Positions 20,481 to 29,714 are shown, counted from the stretch's first letter. The stretch: DNA of 64,000 nucleotides from Hymenobacter sp. BT730 (GCF_030542105.1 NZ_JAUOFB010000001.1:868001-932000); one strand, 5' to 3'. The notes: generated from the sequence alone by a model not told the origin. Program-made: numbers and translations.

Positions 20481-21428
20481 ATGATTCCTCAAAAAGTCAC
20501 TCCCGTAGATAATAAGTCTATAGCCAAGCCAACCATGAAAGTGGTGAATGAGGAAGAACGATTAGAAGCGCTGCACAGCTATCAGGTGCTGGATACGCCC
20601 GCTGAACCATCCTTAGACGCCTTGACGCGGTTAGCGGCCTTAATCTGCGGCACCCCTATTTCCCTGGTGACTCTGGTGGATGCGGAGCGGCAATGGTTTA
20701 AATCGAATCTGGGGTTGGAAGCGGTGCAGCAGACGCCACGTAACGTAGCGTTCTGTCAGCATGCAATGTTCACTGATAAGGGGGTATACGAGGTCAAAAA
20801 CGCCACCGAAGACCCTTTATTTCGCCACAACCCCCTGGTGACAGACGAGCCCAGCATCCGGTTTTATGCCGGGGCGCCCTTGCTGACCCCGGATGGCCTA
20901 CCATTAGGCACGCTGTGTACCCTGCATACAGAGCCCCATGAACTCACGCCGCATCAGCGCGAGGCGCTGACGATTCTGGCCAAGGAAGTTTCCGTACATC
21001 TGGAACTTCGGCGTACTCAACTATTGCTGGAGCAGGAAAAGCTGAAGCTGGAAGGGCTGCTAAAAATGGCCAACGACTCGGCGCAGGCGTTGTATATGGG
21101 CAGCCGCAATGAGATTTTTGTGAAGCACGAGCAGAAGCTACAGCGCGTGCGCATCACCGATATCAATTATATCGAAGCGCTGGGCGACTACGTCAATATT
21201 TACACGAACACGGAGCGCCTGACAATCTATACCACCATGAAGGATATGGAGTCGAAGCTGCCGGCTCGCACCTTCGTGCGGGTGCACCGCAAGTATATTG
21301 TACAGCTGGAAAAACTCAGTGCTATTGAAGGCGACGTAATTGTAGTGGATGGCCTGAAAGGCGGCGTAGAGATACCCATAGGGCTTTCTTACCGGGCAGG
21401 TCTTATGTCGCGTCTAAATCTTATTTGA
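20481..21428 (+). CDS. GAF-domain LytTR-type DNA-binding regulator
   Basis: The 315-residue protein joins an N-terminal GAF sensor domain (about residues 38-178, starting EERLEALHSYQVLDTPAEPS and including FCQHAMFT, FYAGAPLLTPDGLPLGTLC) to a helical linker (about 175-205) and a C-terminal LytTR DNA-binding domain (about 212-312, with IRITDI-type opening strand, YIEALGDYVNIYTN, FVRVHRKYIV). It probably binds DNA as a dimer and responds to a small ligand or redox signal through GAF; the ligand is unknown. Unlike classical LytTR response regulators it has no receiver domain with phosphoacceptor Asp. It is transcribed alone, and a terminator with a T-run lies about 205 bases downstream, after a structured region. 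Confidence 0.9.
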   Translation: MIPQKVTPVDNKSIAKPTMKVVNEEERLEALHSYQVLDTPAEPSLDALTRLAALICGTPISLVTLVDAERQWFKSNLGLEAVQQTPRNVAFCQHAMFTDKGVYEVKNATEDPLFRHNPLVTDEPSIRFYAGAPLLTPDGLPLGTLCTLHTEPHELTPHQREALTILAKEVSVHLELRRTQLLLEQEKLKLEGLLKMANDSAQALYMGSRNEIFVKHEQKLQRVRITDINYIEALGDYVNIYTNTERLTIYTTMKDMESKLPARTFVRVHRKYIVQLEKLSAIEGDVIVVDGLKGGVEIPIGLSYRAGLMSRLNLI

Positions 21429-21547
21429 TTAATCCCAAAACCATGAAATGTCCTTTATCGTAAAATAGGGGAATTCACCGACAAAAAATACGGATTGGAC
21501 GAAAAGTCACTATTATAAACGACGGAATTTTCCTATCTTTCGCCTGT

Positions 21548-21660
21548 TATCGGGGGCATTCTCTACCACTCGCTGCCGCCTGCGGTGGAGAATAGACTGA
21601 TAGCTAAGTTTGTTTTCATAGCTCAGAAAGGCACCGTGCGCTGTACGGTGTTTTTTTTGT
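21548..21660 (+). ncRNA. Candidate small structured RNA ending in an intrinsic terminator
   Basis: Between the convergent GAF-LytTR and EnvC-like genes lies a GC-rich stretch unlike the flanking AT-rich DNA. A 10-bp stem (21558-21567 with 21584-21593, one wobble) encloses a second possible hairpin, CCGC-CT-GCGG. A bulged stem around TGATAGCTA and TAGCTCA comes next, and then a terminator. TATCTTTC at 21534-21541 is one base off TAnnTTTG and could be a -7 element. No coding frame fits. It may equally be the structured 3' UTR of the GAF-LytTR mRNA. I do not recognise the family; 6S RNA was considered but its long closing stem is not seen. Confidence 0.35.
21632..21658 (+). terminator. Intrinsic terminator
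   Basis: CACCGT and ACGGTG form a 6-bp stem with a 7-base loop, followed directly by eight T. It ends either the candidate small RNA or the GAF-LytTR transcript. Confidence 0.8.
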
Positions 21661-21688
21661 GCTATTCTCAGCCGGCTTGTCCGGCGTT

Positions 21689-23026
21689 TTACTTTCGACC
21701 CAGCCAGTTTTCTGGGTTCAGATTGGCGCTATTGCGCCATACCTGAAACTGTACTTCACTGGTGCCCTCAGCGTCGGTATACACGGTACCAATAGCCTGG
21801 CGGGCCTGCACCTGCTGGCCCTCGCTCACGCTTACGCTGCGCAGCTTGGCATACACTGTAAAGTACTCGCCGTGCTGAATCATGACGATGTTGTTCATGC
21901 CTGCAATGCTGGCCACCGTGAGTACCTTCCCGTCAAATACGGAGCGTACCGTTTCTCCCGAGTTAGTCTGAATATCGACGCCGCGGTTTTCCACCACCAC
22001 GTGCTTTAATACGGGGTGGGGGTGCTTGCCGAAGCGCTGGGCAATAAAGCCGCGACCTACGGGCCACAGCAGGCGGCCCCGGTTATCAGCAAAGGAAGAA
22101 GACAGTACCGCTGTTTCCGGTGTGAGCGTCACCCGGTCGGTACGGGCTACTTCGGCCTCGACCGGGGCGTTGCGGGCGGTGCTGCCCGGGCTACGCACGG
22201 GCGCATTACCGCGGCTGGCCGTAGCAGCTCTGCTGGCCGCCCGGTTGGCGGCCGCGCGGGCGGCCCGGGCAATTTCTTCGCGCACGCGCTGGGCAATCAG
22301 GTCATCCAGGCGGCTTACGGCTTTCTGGCGGCTGGCCAGCTTCTGACGCAGCGTTTCCTCTTGCCGGCTAAGCTGGGTTACTACCTGGTCCTGCTGGGTT
22401 TTAATGGTGAGCAGGTTGCGGTTCTCGGTTAGCTGCGAAGAGAGGAGGCTTGATTTCTCCTGCCGTTTGGCGTGCAGGCCGGTCAGCTGCCGGTTTAATT
22501 TGTCCTGGGTATTGGTAATCTGGGCGGCCTGGGCCTTGCGAACCTCCGAGTATTGCCGCACATACTGCAGCCGCCGTAATAGCTGGTTAAACGACTCCGA
22601 AGCGAACAGGAACATGATGCGGTTGTAGCTATTAGCCGTTTTGGCCGAGGCATAAATCAACCGGGAATATTCTTCTTTTAGTTGCTGCAGGGTTTGCTGG
22701 GTCTGCTGCACCTGGGTTTCCGTCTGGCGCACATCTGAGTCCAGATACTTCAGCTCGCTGGAAATATTGTTGATAACGTTCTGCTGGCCCGCAATTTTCT
22801 CTTTCAGCGCGTTCAGCTGGCCAATGGTGGCATCTTTACGCTGCTGCGTCTGCTGCAGAATGCGGCTGGTTTCGCGAATCTCGCGCAGGGCATTGCGCTT
22901 TTCCCGCTCCAGCTGGGATTTCGTGCGCCCTGTGCGGCTGGTCCGCCGCGTTTGGGACATACCCGAAACGGCCAGCAATACCAGCATCAACAGAAAGGCA
23001 ACCCGCGCCTTATTTTTTCCGCACAT
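21689..23026 (-). CDS. EnvC-like murein hydrolase activator with degenerate LytM domain
   Basis: The 445-residue exported protein has a signal peptide (to about residue 24), a long coiled coil (about 36-250) rich in Gln, Arg and Glu, an Ala/Arg-rich linker, and a C-terminal M23/LytM domain (about 320-445). The zinc ligands of active LytM enzymes are altered: the HxxxD motif reads NRGVD (His to Asn), and the HxH motif near the end reads EVQFQV (no His). This matches EnvC-type proteins, which do not cut peptidoglycan but activate amidases at division or daughter-cell separation. Its start overlaps the DUF4292 gene stop by 17 bases, so the two are likely translated together. Confidence 0.9.
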   Translation of the reverse strand: MCGKNKARVAFLLMLVLLAVSGMSQTRRTSRTGRTKSQLEREKRNALREIRETSRILQQTQQRKDATIGQLNALKEKIAGQQNVINNISSELKYLDSDVRQTETQVQQTQQTLQQLKEEYSRLIYASAKTANSYNRIMFLFASESFNQLLRRLQYVRQYSEVRKAQAAQITNTQDKLNRQLTGLHAKRQEKSSLLSSQLTENRNLLTIKTQQDQVVTQLSRQEETLRQKLASRQKAVSRLDDLIAQRVREEIARAARAAANRAASRAATASRGNAPVRSPGSTARNAPVEAEVARTDRVTLTPETAVLSSSFADNRGRLLWPVGRGFIAQRFGKHPHPVLKHVVVENRGVDIQTNSGETVRSVFDGKVLTVASIAGMNNIVMIQHGEYFTVYAKLRSVSVSEGQQVQARQAIGTVYTDAEGTSEVQFQVWRNSANLNPENWLGRK

Positions 23027-23789
23027 AATCTGAGGGCACCGAGAAGGGGAACGACAGACGCTCTTTGTCCACGTCGATGTTACGGAAGTTGATGGAGGCA
23101 GTAGAAGCAGGACCCGTTGGGGGCTGAATCATGACCAGTAAGGCATTAGCAAACTGCTGAGGCTGGGGCAGCAGCGGCTTAAAATCGGAATAGTCCACCG
23201 TGAAATTGGTTTTGCTGCTGTCGTCTTTCACCGCCAGCTTCTGTACCCGCTGCCGCGTTTGCTCAATCAGCTGCTCCACAAACAGGGAGGCCTGCTGATA
23301 CTGCACTTTCTGCAGCGGCCCTTCAGTACTTACGGTTAGGGCCGTGTTGGCATCGGCAGAAGGCACGTAGTTGCCTACTACCAAGGCCTGAATCTGCTGA
23401 AAAGTAACGGGCATGTTGAAGCGCTTCCGCAAATAATCGAAGTTGCCGGCGTGGTATTCCCGGTGCAGCTTGTCCAGAATCTGGACCGAATCGGGCGTGA
23501 GGTGGGCCCGCAGAACTTCTACGCCTACTACCGATACGGATACCCAGATGATGCTATCCTTGCGCATGCGCAAGGAAATGTTAGCATTGGGCATTTTCTC
23601 TCCGTTGGTTTCAATCTGCGCTTTCCCTTTGGCTGAGAGAAATTTGAAATCCAGGTTATCGGCACGTACTAAGTCAACCACTTTGGGCACTTCCGCAGCT
23701 GCCGGGCGGGTGGGTATAGCTTTGCGGGTACAGGCCCCCAGTACTATCAGCACCAACCCAAGCAACAGGGGCGCGAAGCGTTTATTCAT
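23010..23789 (-). CDS. DUF4292 lipoprotein
   Basis: This 259-residue protein starts at ATG 23789 (MNKRFAPLLLGLVLIVLGACTR), giving a lipoprotein signal with lipobox LGAC. The mature part fits DUF4292, a Bacteroidota family thought to resemble LolA/LolB-type half-barrel folds: FLSAKGKAQIE near the start, SLRMRKDSIIWVSVS, VGVEVLRAHLTPDSV, and a C-terminal INFRNIDVDKERLSFPF. Function is not established; an envelope or lipoprotein-handling role is a guess. It overlaps both neighbours: 8 bases with the TPR gene upstream and 17 bases with the EnvC-like gene downstream, so the three form a tightly coupled operon. Confidence 0.88.
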   Translation of the reverse strand: MNKRFAPLLLGLVLIVLGACTRKAIPTRPAAAEVPKVVDLVRADNLDFKFLSAKGKAQIETNGEKMPNANISLRMRKDSIIWVSVSVVGVEVLRAHLTPDSVQILDKLHREYHAGNFDYLRKRFNMPVTFQQIQALVVGNYVPSADANTALTVSTEGPLQKVQYQQASLFVEQLIEQTRQRVQKLAVKDDSSKTNFTVDYSDFKPLLPQPQQFANALLVMIQPPTGPASTASINFRNIDVDKERLSFPFSVPSDYVRKK

Positions 23790-25593
23790 ATAATTTACGG
23801 TCTTTGATCTTCCGGTCCAGGAGTTTGGAAGTCCCGCCCAGGCGTTTGGCTTGCTGCCATTGGGTTTGTGCGCCGGCAATATCGCCAAGTTGGAACAGAA
23901 CGTCGCCGTAGTGTTCCGTTACGGTGCCGTCTTTGGAGGCTTTCAGCGCCTTTTCCAGGTACTGACGGGCACCGGCATAATCTTTCATTTTGTATAGCAC
24001 CCAGGCATACGTGTCCAGGTAGGTGCCATTATCGGGAAACTGCTTCACCAGCTTGCCCGACATTTCCTTGGCCTTGTCCAGCTTTTCGCCGCGCAACGAC
24101 AGAAAGTAGCTGTAGTTGTTTAAGGCCTGAGCATTGTTGGCATCAAACACTAAAGCTGCATCATACGCCGCGTCGGACTTGGCATAGTCCTTCAGCTCGT
24201 GGTAGGCATCACCCAGTTGAATATCGAACTGGGCCTGTAGCTCCGGGTTATCGGCGGCCAACTTTTTGCCGTATTCCAGCGCTTTCACGCCCTTCGGGGC
24301 GCTTTTGTTCATCAGGTGCGCGGTGCCGTTATAAAACCAGAACACAGCCTGATTGGGAAACAACTCCAGGGCCCGGTCAGAATGCACCAGCAGCGAATCC
24401 GTCTGGTTCAGCTCGGCATCAATCAGGACCACCTGCTGCCAGATCTGAAACTTGGAGTTATCCAGCTTCAGGGCTTTGAGGTAAGAGGCACGGGCTTCTT
24501 TTTTATGCTCGGTAATGGACTGAATATCCCCGGCCACGGCAAAGGCTTTAGCTTCCTTGGGGTGAGCACGCATGGTAATGTCCGCCAGCTCCAGCGCGGG
24601 CTTTTCCAGTGCGGGGTTAGGGAGCTGCTTAATGTAGTCTACCAGAATCCGAACCTTCTGGTCAATATCCAGCCCGGGACTAGTGAAGGCTAGCTTCAGG
24701 TGCCGTTGCGACTCCGCAGGGTTGTTCTGCTGCCGGTACACATCAGCCAGAATCATGTGGGCCTGCGGGTTGTCGGGGTCCTGCGTCAGGGCCTGGCCGG
24801 CTACCCGGATGGCATCGGGCAGGCGGTTGTTGGCGGCGTACATTTCGGCCTGAGCCAGTACATAGCGCACTTCGTTGGGGTTGGCCGTAATCAGCGCCTC
24901 GCCTTCCTGCAGGGCTTTGTCCAGATTGTTCTGGCGCAGGTAAATCTGCTGCTTCTTGAATGATACCTCATCCAGCGGGCCAAACTGCTTTTCGGCCTGC
25001 TCCAGCGTAGCCAAAGCTTCCGGCAGCTTGTTCTGCGCCAGGTACAGGTCCGCCAGGTTAAACAGGTAGTAGCCCGAGTCGGGTACGTCCTTAATCAGAG
25101 TAGTATATACCTGTGCGGCTTGGTCAAACTGTTTCTGCGAGGCATAAATCTGCGCCAGCAGCAGATAGTAATAGGGGTTCTTCGCGTCCAGCTTCAGGGC
25201 CGCAGTAGCAAAGTTGGTGGCATCCTTCAGGTTGCCGGTCAGCAGGTTGGTTTCCGCAATCTTGTAGTTAATGGCGGCATTGTTGGGGTTGATGCGGTAG
25301 GCGGCCAGCAGCCGTTCCAGCGACTTAGTATAGTCCTCCAGCAGGGCATACTTCACCCCCTCCACAAAGTAGGACTCGCTTAGCTCCCGTTCTTTCTCCG
25401 TCAGGTCGTGTACCTGCTGGCGGGCCTGCTCCACGGCGGCACGGTGCTTCAGCTCGCGGCGTTCCTTGCGCGTGAGCTTTTGCCGCTTAGCGGGTTTCTC
25501 GGTTTTGGCCGCGGGCTGTTGTGCCATAACCGGCCCAGCCCCCAGCACCATAGCCAGGAGTAGCAGAACAACAAAAGCGGAAGAACGAGGCAT
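23782..25593 (-). CDS. Exported tetratricopeptide-repeat protein
   Basis: The protein has 603 residues from ATG 25593 (MPRSSAFVVLLLLAMVLGAG), with a signal peptide ending near VMAQQ. A short basic segment rich in Lys and Arg follows (about 30-60). About a dozen TPR units then run to the C terminus, seen as recurring patterns such as NPNNAAINYKIAETNLLTG, NPYYYLLLAQIYASQKQFDQ and DNGTYLDTYAWVLYKMKDY. It is probably a periplasmic scaffold for protein contacts. It is the first gene of a three-gene operon with the DUF4292 lipoprotein and the EnvC-like protein, which suggests work in cell-envelope assembly or division. No enzyme domain is visible. Confidence 0.9.
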   Translation of the reverse strand: MPRSSAFVVLLLLAMVLGAGPVMAQQPAAKTEKPAKRQKLTRKERRELKHRAAVEQARQQVHDLTEKERELSESYFVEGVKYALLEDYTKSLERLLAAYRINPNNAAINYKIAETNLLTGNLKDATNFATAALKLDAKNPYYYLLLAQIYASQKQFDQAAQVYTTLIKDVPDSGYYLFNLADLYLAQNKLPEALATLEQAEKQFGPLDEVSFKKQQIYLRQNNLDKALQEGEALITANPNEVRYVLAQAEMYAANNRLPDAIRVAGQALTQDPDNPQAHMILADVYRQQNNPAESQRHLKLAFTSPGLDIDQKVRILVDYIKQLPNPALEKPALELADITMRAHPKEAKAFAVAGDIQSITEHKKEARASYLKALKLDNSKFQIWQQVVLIDAELNQTDSLLVHSDRALELFPNQAVFWFYNGTAHLMNKSAPKGVKALEYGKKLAADNPELQAQFDIQLGDAYHELKDYAKSDAAYDAALVFDANNAQALNNYSYFLSLRGEKLDKAKEMSGKLVKQFPDNGTYLDTYAWVLYKMKDYAGARQYLEKALKASKDGTVTEHYGDVLFQLGDIAGAQTQWQQAKRLGGTSKLLDRKIKDRKLYE

Positions 25594-25680
25594 AAACAAA
25601 AACGGGAGCAAACAAGATAATCGGCCGCGACGTGCCACTGGTAATGCCAGAACAACGCCGCGGCCGAAAAGTGCCTTTTA

Positions 25681-26691
25681 TCAGACGCGCACCACGTTGT
25701 AGTCGCCCAGGCTCAGGTCATCGGGCTTACCCGTTACTGTGGCGTGGTTGCCAATCATGGAGTTGGTGACGTTGGCGTGCAGAACCGTAGCGGACTGCTG
25801 CACGATGGTGTTGGAAAGAACCGAGTCGCGCACGGCGGTGTGGCTGCCGATGGAAACGTGCGGACCTATTACCGAATTGTTGATGATGACGTTTTCGCCG
25901 ATATATACCGGCGGAATCACCACGCTGTTCGTGAGCTGGGCCGAGGCGGCTACCAGGTTTTCGCCGCGCTCCTGCAGGTACTCCAGGTAGCGCTGGTTGG
26001 TGTACACGGTGGCATCCTTGTTGCCGCAGTCCAGCCACTCGGTTACGCGGCCGGGCACAAACACGGTGCCCTTATTCTTCATGTTCTCCAGGGCATTGGT
26101 GAGTTGATACTCGCCTTTGTCCTTGATATCGTTATCGAGCAGGTACTGCAGCTCGTCGCGCAGATAGTCGCCGTCCTGGAAGTAATAAATGCCGATGATG
26201 GCCAGGTCCGACACAAACTCCTGAGGCTTCTCCACGAAATCCGTGATGTGGCCCTGCCCGTCCAGTTTCACTACGCCAAAAGGCTTGGGGTCGTCCACGC
26301 GCTGCACCCAGATGGTGCCGGGCACCGAAGAATCCAAAGTGAAATCAGCCTTGAACAGCGTATCGGCAAAAGCCACGACCACCGGACCCGTGAGAGAGTC
26401 TTTGGCGCAGAGAATGGCATGGGCGGTTCCCAGGGGCTCGTCCTGATAATAGATAGAGCCTTTGGCACCTACTGACTCGGCAATCTGCACGAGGCTCTTC
26501 TCTACTTCCGTCCCGAACCGGCCGACAATGAATGCTACTTCCTCTACCTGCTCGCCGCATACTTTGGCAATATCCTCCACGAGGCGCTGCACAATAGGTT
26601 TGCCGGCAATCGGAATCAGGGGTTTAGGAACGGTGAGCGTATGGGGGCGCATGCGTTTGCCCATGCCGGCCATCGGGACGATGATTCTCAT
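25681..26691 (-). CDS. Sugar-phosphate nucleotidyltransferase with left-handed beta-helix tail
   Basis: The 336-residue protein starts with the nucleotidyltransferase signature MRIIVPMAGMGKRMRPHT (nucleotide-binding G-x-G-x-R loop), then PKPLIPIAGKPIV, DEPLGTAHAIL and VVVAFADTLFKAD for the metal-binding Asp. The C-terminal part (about 245-330) has hexapeptide-type repeats such as VYIGENVIINNSVIGPHVSIG that form a left-handed beta helix. This architecture is typical of glucose-1-phosphate thymidylyltransferase or mannose-1-phosphate guanylyltransferase types; the sugar cannot be decided by eye. It lies between the TPR protein and dut and near a flippase, which hints at surface polysaccharide synthesis. 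Confidence 0.9.
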   Translation of the reverse strand: MRIIVPMAGMGKRMRPHTLTVPKPLIPIAGKPIVQRLVEDIAKVCGEQVEEVAFIVGRFGTEVEKSLVQIAESVGAKGSIYYQDEPLGTAHAILCAKDSLTGPVVVAFADTLFKADFTLDSSVPGTIWVQRVDDPKPFGVVKLDGQGHITDFVEKPQEFVSDLAIIGIYYFQDGDYLRDELQYLLDNDIKDKGEYQLTNALENMKNKGTVFVPGRVTEWLDCGNKDATVYTNQRYLEYLQERGENLVAASAQLTNSVVIPPVYIGENVIINNSVIGPHVSIGSHTAVRDSVLSNTIVQQSATVLHANVTNSMIGNHATVTGKPDDLSLGDYNVVRV

Positions 26692-26809
26692 AGAGGGTCA
26701 GTGGTTGGGAAGTAAGAAGTATGGATGAGTAAGCTAGTAAATCAAAACAGAGAAACCTTAGACAGATGAAAAGCTGCCACAAATGCAGCGCTCCACCAGC
26801 CCAAGGGCT

Positions 26810-27244
26810 TTAGTGTACGCCAGTGCTGCCGTACCCGCCGGCACCGCGGCCCGTTTCACTCAGCTCTTCTACCGGCTCCCACACAATAGTTTCGTGCCGG
26901 GCTACGATAAGCTGCGCAATCCGCTCCCCATCCTCCACCACAAATGCCTGGTCGGAGAGATTAACCAGCAGCACCTTCAGCTCGCCCCGATAATCGGCAT
27001 CGATGGTGCCGGGGCTGTTGACAATGCCGATGCCGTGCTTGTAAGCCAGACCACTACGGGGCCGGATCTGGGCCTCATAGCCTACCGGGATTTCCAGGAA
27101 AAGGCCCGTAGAAATCAGGGCGCGCTGCAGAGGCTTGAGCGTAATACTTTCCGTCAGGTTAGCACGCAGGTCGAGGCCGGCGGCATGGGCCGTCTGGTAA
27201 GCAGGCAACGGATGATGGGAGCGGTTAATAATAGGAATCTGCAT
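26810..27244 (-). CDS. dut: Deoxyuridine 5'-triphosphate nucleotidohydrolase
   Basis: I start this 144-residue protein at ATG 27244 ([18 protein letters not shown]), the normal dUTPase length. All five motifs of trimeric dUTPases are present: [39 protein letters not shown] and the C-terminal GAGGYGSTG that closes over the nucleotide. It hydrolyses dUTP to dUMP, which keeps uracil out of DNA and feeds thymidylate synthesis. It is preceded by a flippase gene in the same direction with 48 bases between. Confidence 0.95.
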   Translation of the reverse strand: MQIPIINRSHHPLPAYQTAHAAGLDLRANLTESITLKPLQRALISTGLFLEIPVGYEAQIRPRSGLAYKHGIGIVNSPGTIDADYRGELKVLLVNLSDQAFVVEDGERIAQLIVARHETIVWEPVEELSETGRGAGGYGSTGVH

Positions 27245-27292
27245 CGGAAACGGGAAGAACGCGGAGAAGTTGTGCTCAGGCACGAAACAAAG

Positions 27293-28801
27293 CTACGAAA
27301 CCAAGGCCGCCCGCCGCCCCCGAATTTCCACCAGATAGACCAGCCCTGCAAAAGCGGCGCACAAAACCAGGTGGAAGAGGTGGCGAAGCCAGTAGTCGGC
27401 TACCGGCGTGTACCAGGATATGGCTACCAGCCCAATGGCCAGGGCCAGCCAGAGGCCCAGCCGGAAAATAGGGTAGGGCACCGGAAAATGCCGGTTGCCC
27501 AGCCACCAGCAGATAGCGGCCATCATAAAATAGCAGGCCAGCGTGGTGAGGGCGCTACCCATATAGCCCAGCAAGGGAATCAGCAGAAAGTTGAGGGCAA
27601 TAGTAACCAAAGCACCCCCAAAGCCAATGTAGGTGCCGAAGTACGTTTTGTCGGTGAGCTTAAACCACACCGAAAGGTTGTAGTACATGCCCAGAAAGAG
27701 GTTGGCCAGCAACAGCACCGGCACCACCACAATACCTTCGCGGTACTCCGGCCGGCGCAGAAACAGCAGCGAAAAATCCTCGATGTTAATGCTGATAAGC
27801 ACGAAAATCAGCGCGCAGCAGATGGTAAACCACTTCAGAATGAGAGCAAAAGTGGCTGGGGAGTTTTTGTTGGTGCTTTGCGAAAAGAAGAACGGCTCGG
27901 CCGCGTAGCGGAAGGCCTGAATCACCAGAGACATAAAGATGCTGAGCTTGTAGCATGCCCCGTAAATGCCCACCGCCGCCAGGTTAGACTTGCCCGGGTA
28001 GAAACCCTGCGGCAGCCAGGAACCCAGCAGAATCCGGTCCAGGGTTTCGTTTACCATTCCCGCCAGGCCCATCAACATCAGTGGATAGGCGTAGCGCAGC
28101 ATAGGTTTGAGGGCCGGAAAATCCAGCCGGAAACGGAAGTCTGTCAGCTCGCGCCACAGCATGAGTAGCGTAAGGGCGCTGGCGGCCAGATTCGACAGGA
28201 ATACGTAGCCCACCCCAATGCTGGGGTCGTAGAGCGGGGCGAGAACAGGCTGCAGGCCCGTCAGGTATTTGCCGGCCAGTACATCGGGGCACAGCACCAA
28301 GAAAAACAGGTTCAGCCCCACGGTGAGCAGAATGTTGACCAGCCGGATGGTAGCAAACTTGCGAGCCTTGTTTTCCAGCCGCAGGCGTGCAAAGGGAATG
28401 GCCGCCATGGCATCCAGCCCCAGAATAAGCGCAATCCAGACGGCGTAGCGCTCATGACCGGGCGGCAGGTGCATCAGGTTCATGAGGGGCGTGGCCAGCA
28501 GGGCAAGCAGGCCGCTCAGCACCACACTGCTGGTCAGGACCAGGCTCAGTACCTGGCTGTACAGCGCTTTCCGGTCGGTATCGGGACGGTTGGCAAAACG
28601 GAAGTAGGCCGTTTCCATGCCGTAGGTAAACACCACGTTCAGAAACGAAACGTAGGCATACAGGGCCGTGACAATACCGTACTCTGCGGCCGCAAACCGG
28701 CTGGTATAGATAGGCACCAGCAAGTAGGACAACACCCGCCCTACAATGCTGCTTATTCCATACACGGCCGTTTGCCCGGCCAGCTTTTTTGCTACACTCA
28801 T
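27293..28801 (-). CDS. Polysaccharide flippase (Wzx-like, MOP superfamily)
   Basis: The 502-residue membrane protein has about 14 hydrophobic segments spread over its whole length. The start MSVAKKLAGQTAVYGISSIVGRVLSYLLVPIYT (in parts) is typical of the oligosaccharide flippase family, with the GIGYVFLSNLAAS-type middle and a repeat of Gly/Pro-rich turns. Such proteins move lipid-linked sugar units across the inner membrane for capsule, O-antigen or exopolysaccharide. The nucleotidyltransferase two genes downstream supports a surface glycan role; no glycosyltransferases are in the window, so the pathway is incomplete here. Confidence 0.9.
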   Translation of the reverse strand: MSVAKKLAGQTAVYGISSIVGRVLSYLLVPIYTSRFAAAEYGIVTALYAYVSFLNVVFTYGMETAYFRFANRPDTDRKALYSQVLSLVLTSSVVLSGLLALLATPLMNLMHLPPGHERYAVWIALILGLDAMAAIPFARLRLENKARKFATIRLVNILLTVGLNLFFLVLCPDVLAGKYLTGLQPVLAPLYDPSIGVGYVFLSNLAASALTLLMLWRELTDFRFRLDFPALKPMLRYAYPLMLMGLAGMVNETLDRILLGSWLPQGFYPGKSNLAAVGIYGACYKLSIFMSLVIQAFRYAAEPFFFSQSTNKNSPATFALILKWFTICCALIFVLISINIEDFSLLFLRRPEYREGIVVVPVLLLANLFLGMYYNLSVWFKLTDKTYFGTYIGFGGALVTIALNFLLIPLLGYMGSALTTLACYFMMAAICWWLGNRHFPVPYPIFRLGLWLALAIGLVAISWYTPVADYWLRHLFHLVLCAAFAGLVYLVEIRGRRAALVS

Positions 28802-28925
28802 TCTAAAGAATTATGAATGCTGCCGGTTGAATTCCGAATGTATTCTGTGCTTTTCGGTCCTGTATCAGGGAGCTGGCGGGCGCATTCATCTTCAGAGTTC
28901 AGTGTCAGTATTCAGAATGAAGGGG

Positions 28926-29714
28926 CTATTTTCCGGTGAAGGCAGCCGGGCGCTTCTCCAGGAAAGCCTGGGTGCCTTCATGGAAGTCTTCGGAGGCGCA
29001 GCAGCGGCTAAAGGCGTTGGCTTCCGTCTGGTAGCCGTGGCGCTCCGGGTCATAGCCCGCATTTACACAGTCGATGATGAGGCCAATAGCCAGGGGAGCT
29101 TTGGTCAGAATGCGGCCCAGCAGCTGCCGACAGAAATCCAGCAGTTCGGTGCGGGTTACCACGTGGTTGACGAGACCCAACCGCAGGGCTTCCTCGGCAT
29201 TCACCAGGTCAGCCGTCATGAGCAGTTCCAGCGCTTTGCCTTTGCCAATGAGTTGGGCCAGACGCTGGGTACCGCCATAGCCGGGCACCAGACCCAGGTT
29301 TACCTCGGGCTGGCCGAAGCGGGCGTTTTCCGACGCCACCCGAATGTGGCAGGCCATAGCCAGCTCACAGCCGCCACCCAGGGCAAAACCATTTACGGCC
29401 GCAATAACAGGCTTAGTGCTTTCCTCAATAGAGCAGAAGGCATCCTGGCCGTACTCGGCCACGCGGCGGCCGGTTATTTCGGTCATCTGGGCCAGCTCGG
29501 CAATGTCAGCTCCGGCCACAAATGCCTTATCTCCACTGCCCGTCAGGATAATGCCGCGTACCCGCGCATCGTCCTGAGCCCGCTGCATGGCGGCCTTAAT
29601 GTCGGAGATGGTAGCCTCATTCAGCGCATTCAGCTTGGTAGGCCGGTTGATGGTAATGGTCAGAATGCCGGAAGCGGGGTCCAGCTCATACAGCAGGTTA
29701 TCGAAAGAAGGCAT
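28926..29714 (-). CDS. Enoyl-CoA hydratase/isomerase (crotonase family)
   Basis: The 262-residue protein is read from ATG 29714 (MPSFDNLLYELDPASGILT). It has the crotonase core: the oxyanion-hole segments around KAFVAGADIAEL and GFALGGGCELAMACHI, and the two catalytic glutamates of hydratases, Glu117 in GGGCELAM and Glu137 in GQPEVNLGLVPGYGGTQ. The presence of both acids supports hydratase activity on short-chain enoyl-CoA such as crotonyl-CoA in beta-oxidation or butanoate metabolism. It has no clear operon partner: the flippase gene follows after 124 bases. Confidence 0.93.
   Translation of the reverse strand: MPSFDNLLYELDPASGILTITINRPTKLNALNEATISDIKAAMQRAQDDARVRGIILTGSGDKAFVAGADIAELAQMTEITGRRVAEYGQDAFCSIEESTKPVIAAVNGFALGGGCELAMACHIRVASENARFGQPEVNLGLVPGYGGTQRLAQLIGKGKALELLMTADLVNAEEALRLGLVNHVVTRTELLDFCRQLLGRILTKAPLAIGLIIDCVNAGYDPERHGYQTEANAFSRCCASEDFHEGTQAFLEKRPAAFTGK

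Noticed and set aside
21548..21660. 6S RNA or signal recognition particle RNA
   Set aside because: The closing 5'-3' stem of 6S RNA and the GGAA tetraloop region of SRP RNA were not found.
26783..28168. Plus-strand frame of 461 codons
   Set aside because: It runs antisense across the end of the flippase gene and all of dut, both well supported, and its product has low-complexity Gln/His/Arg content.
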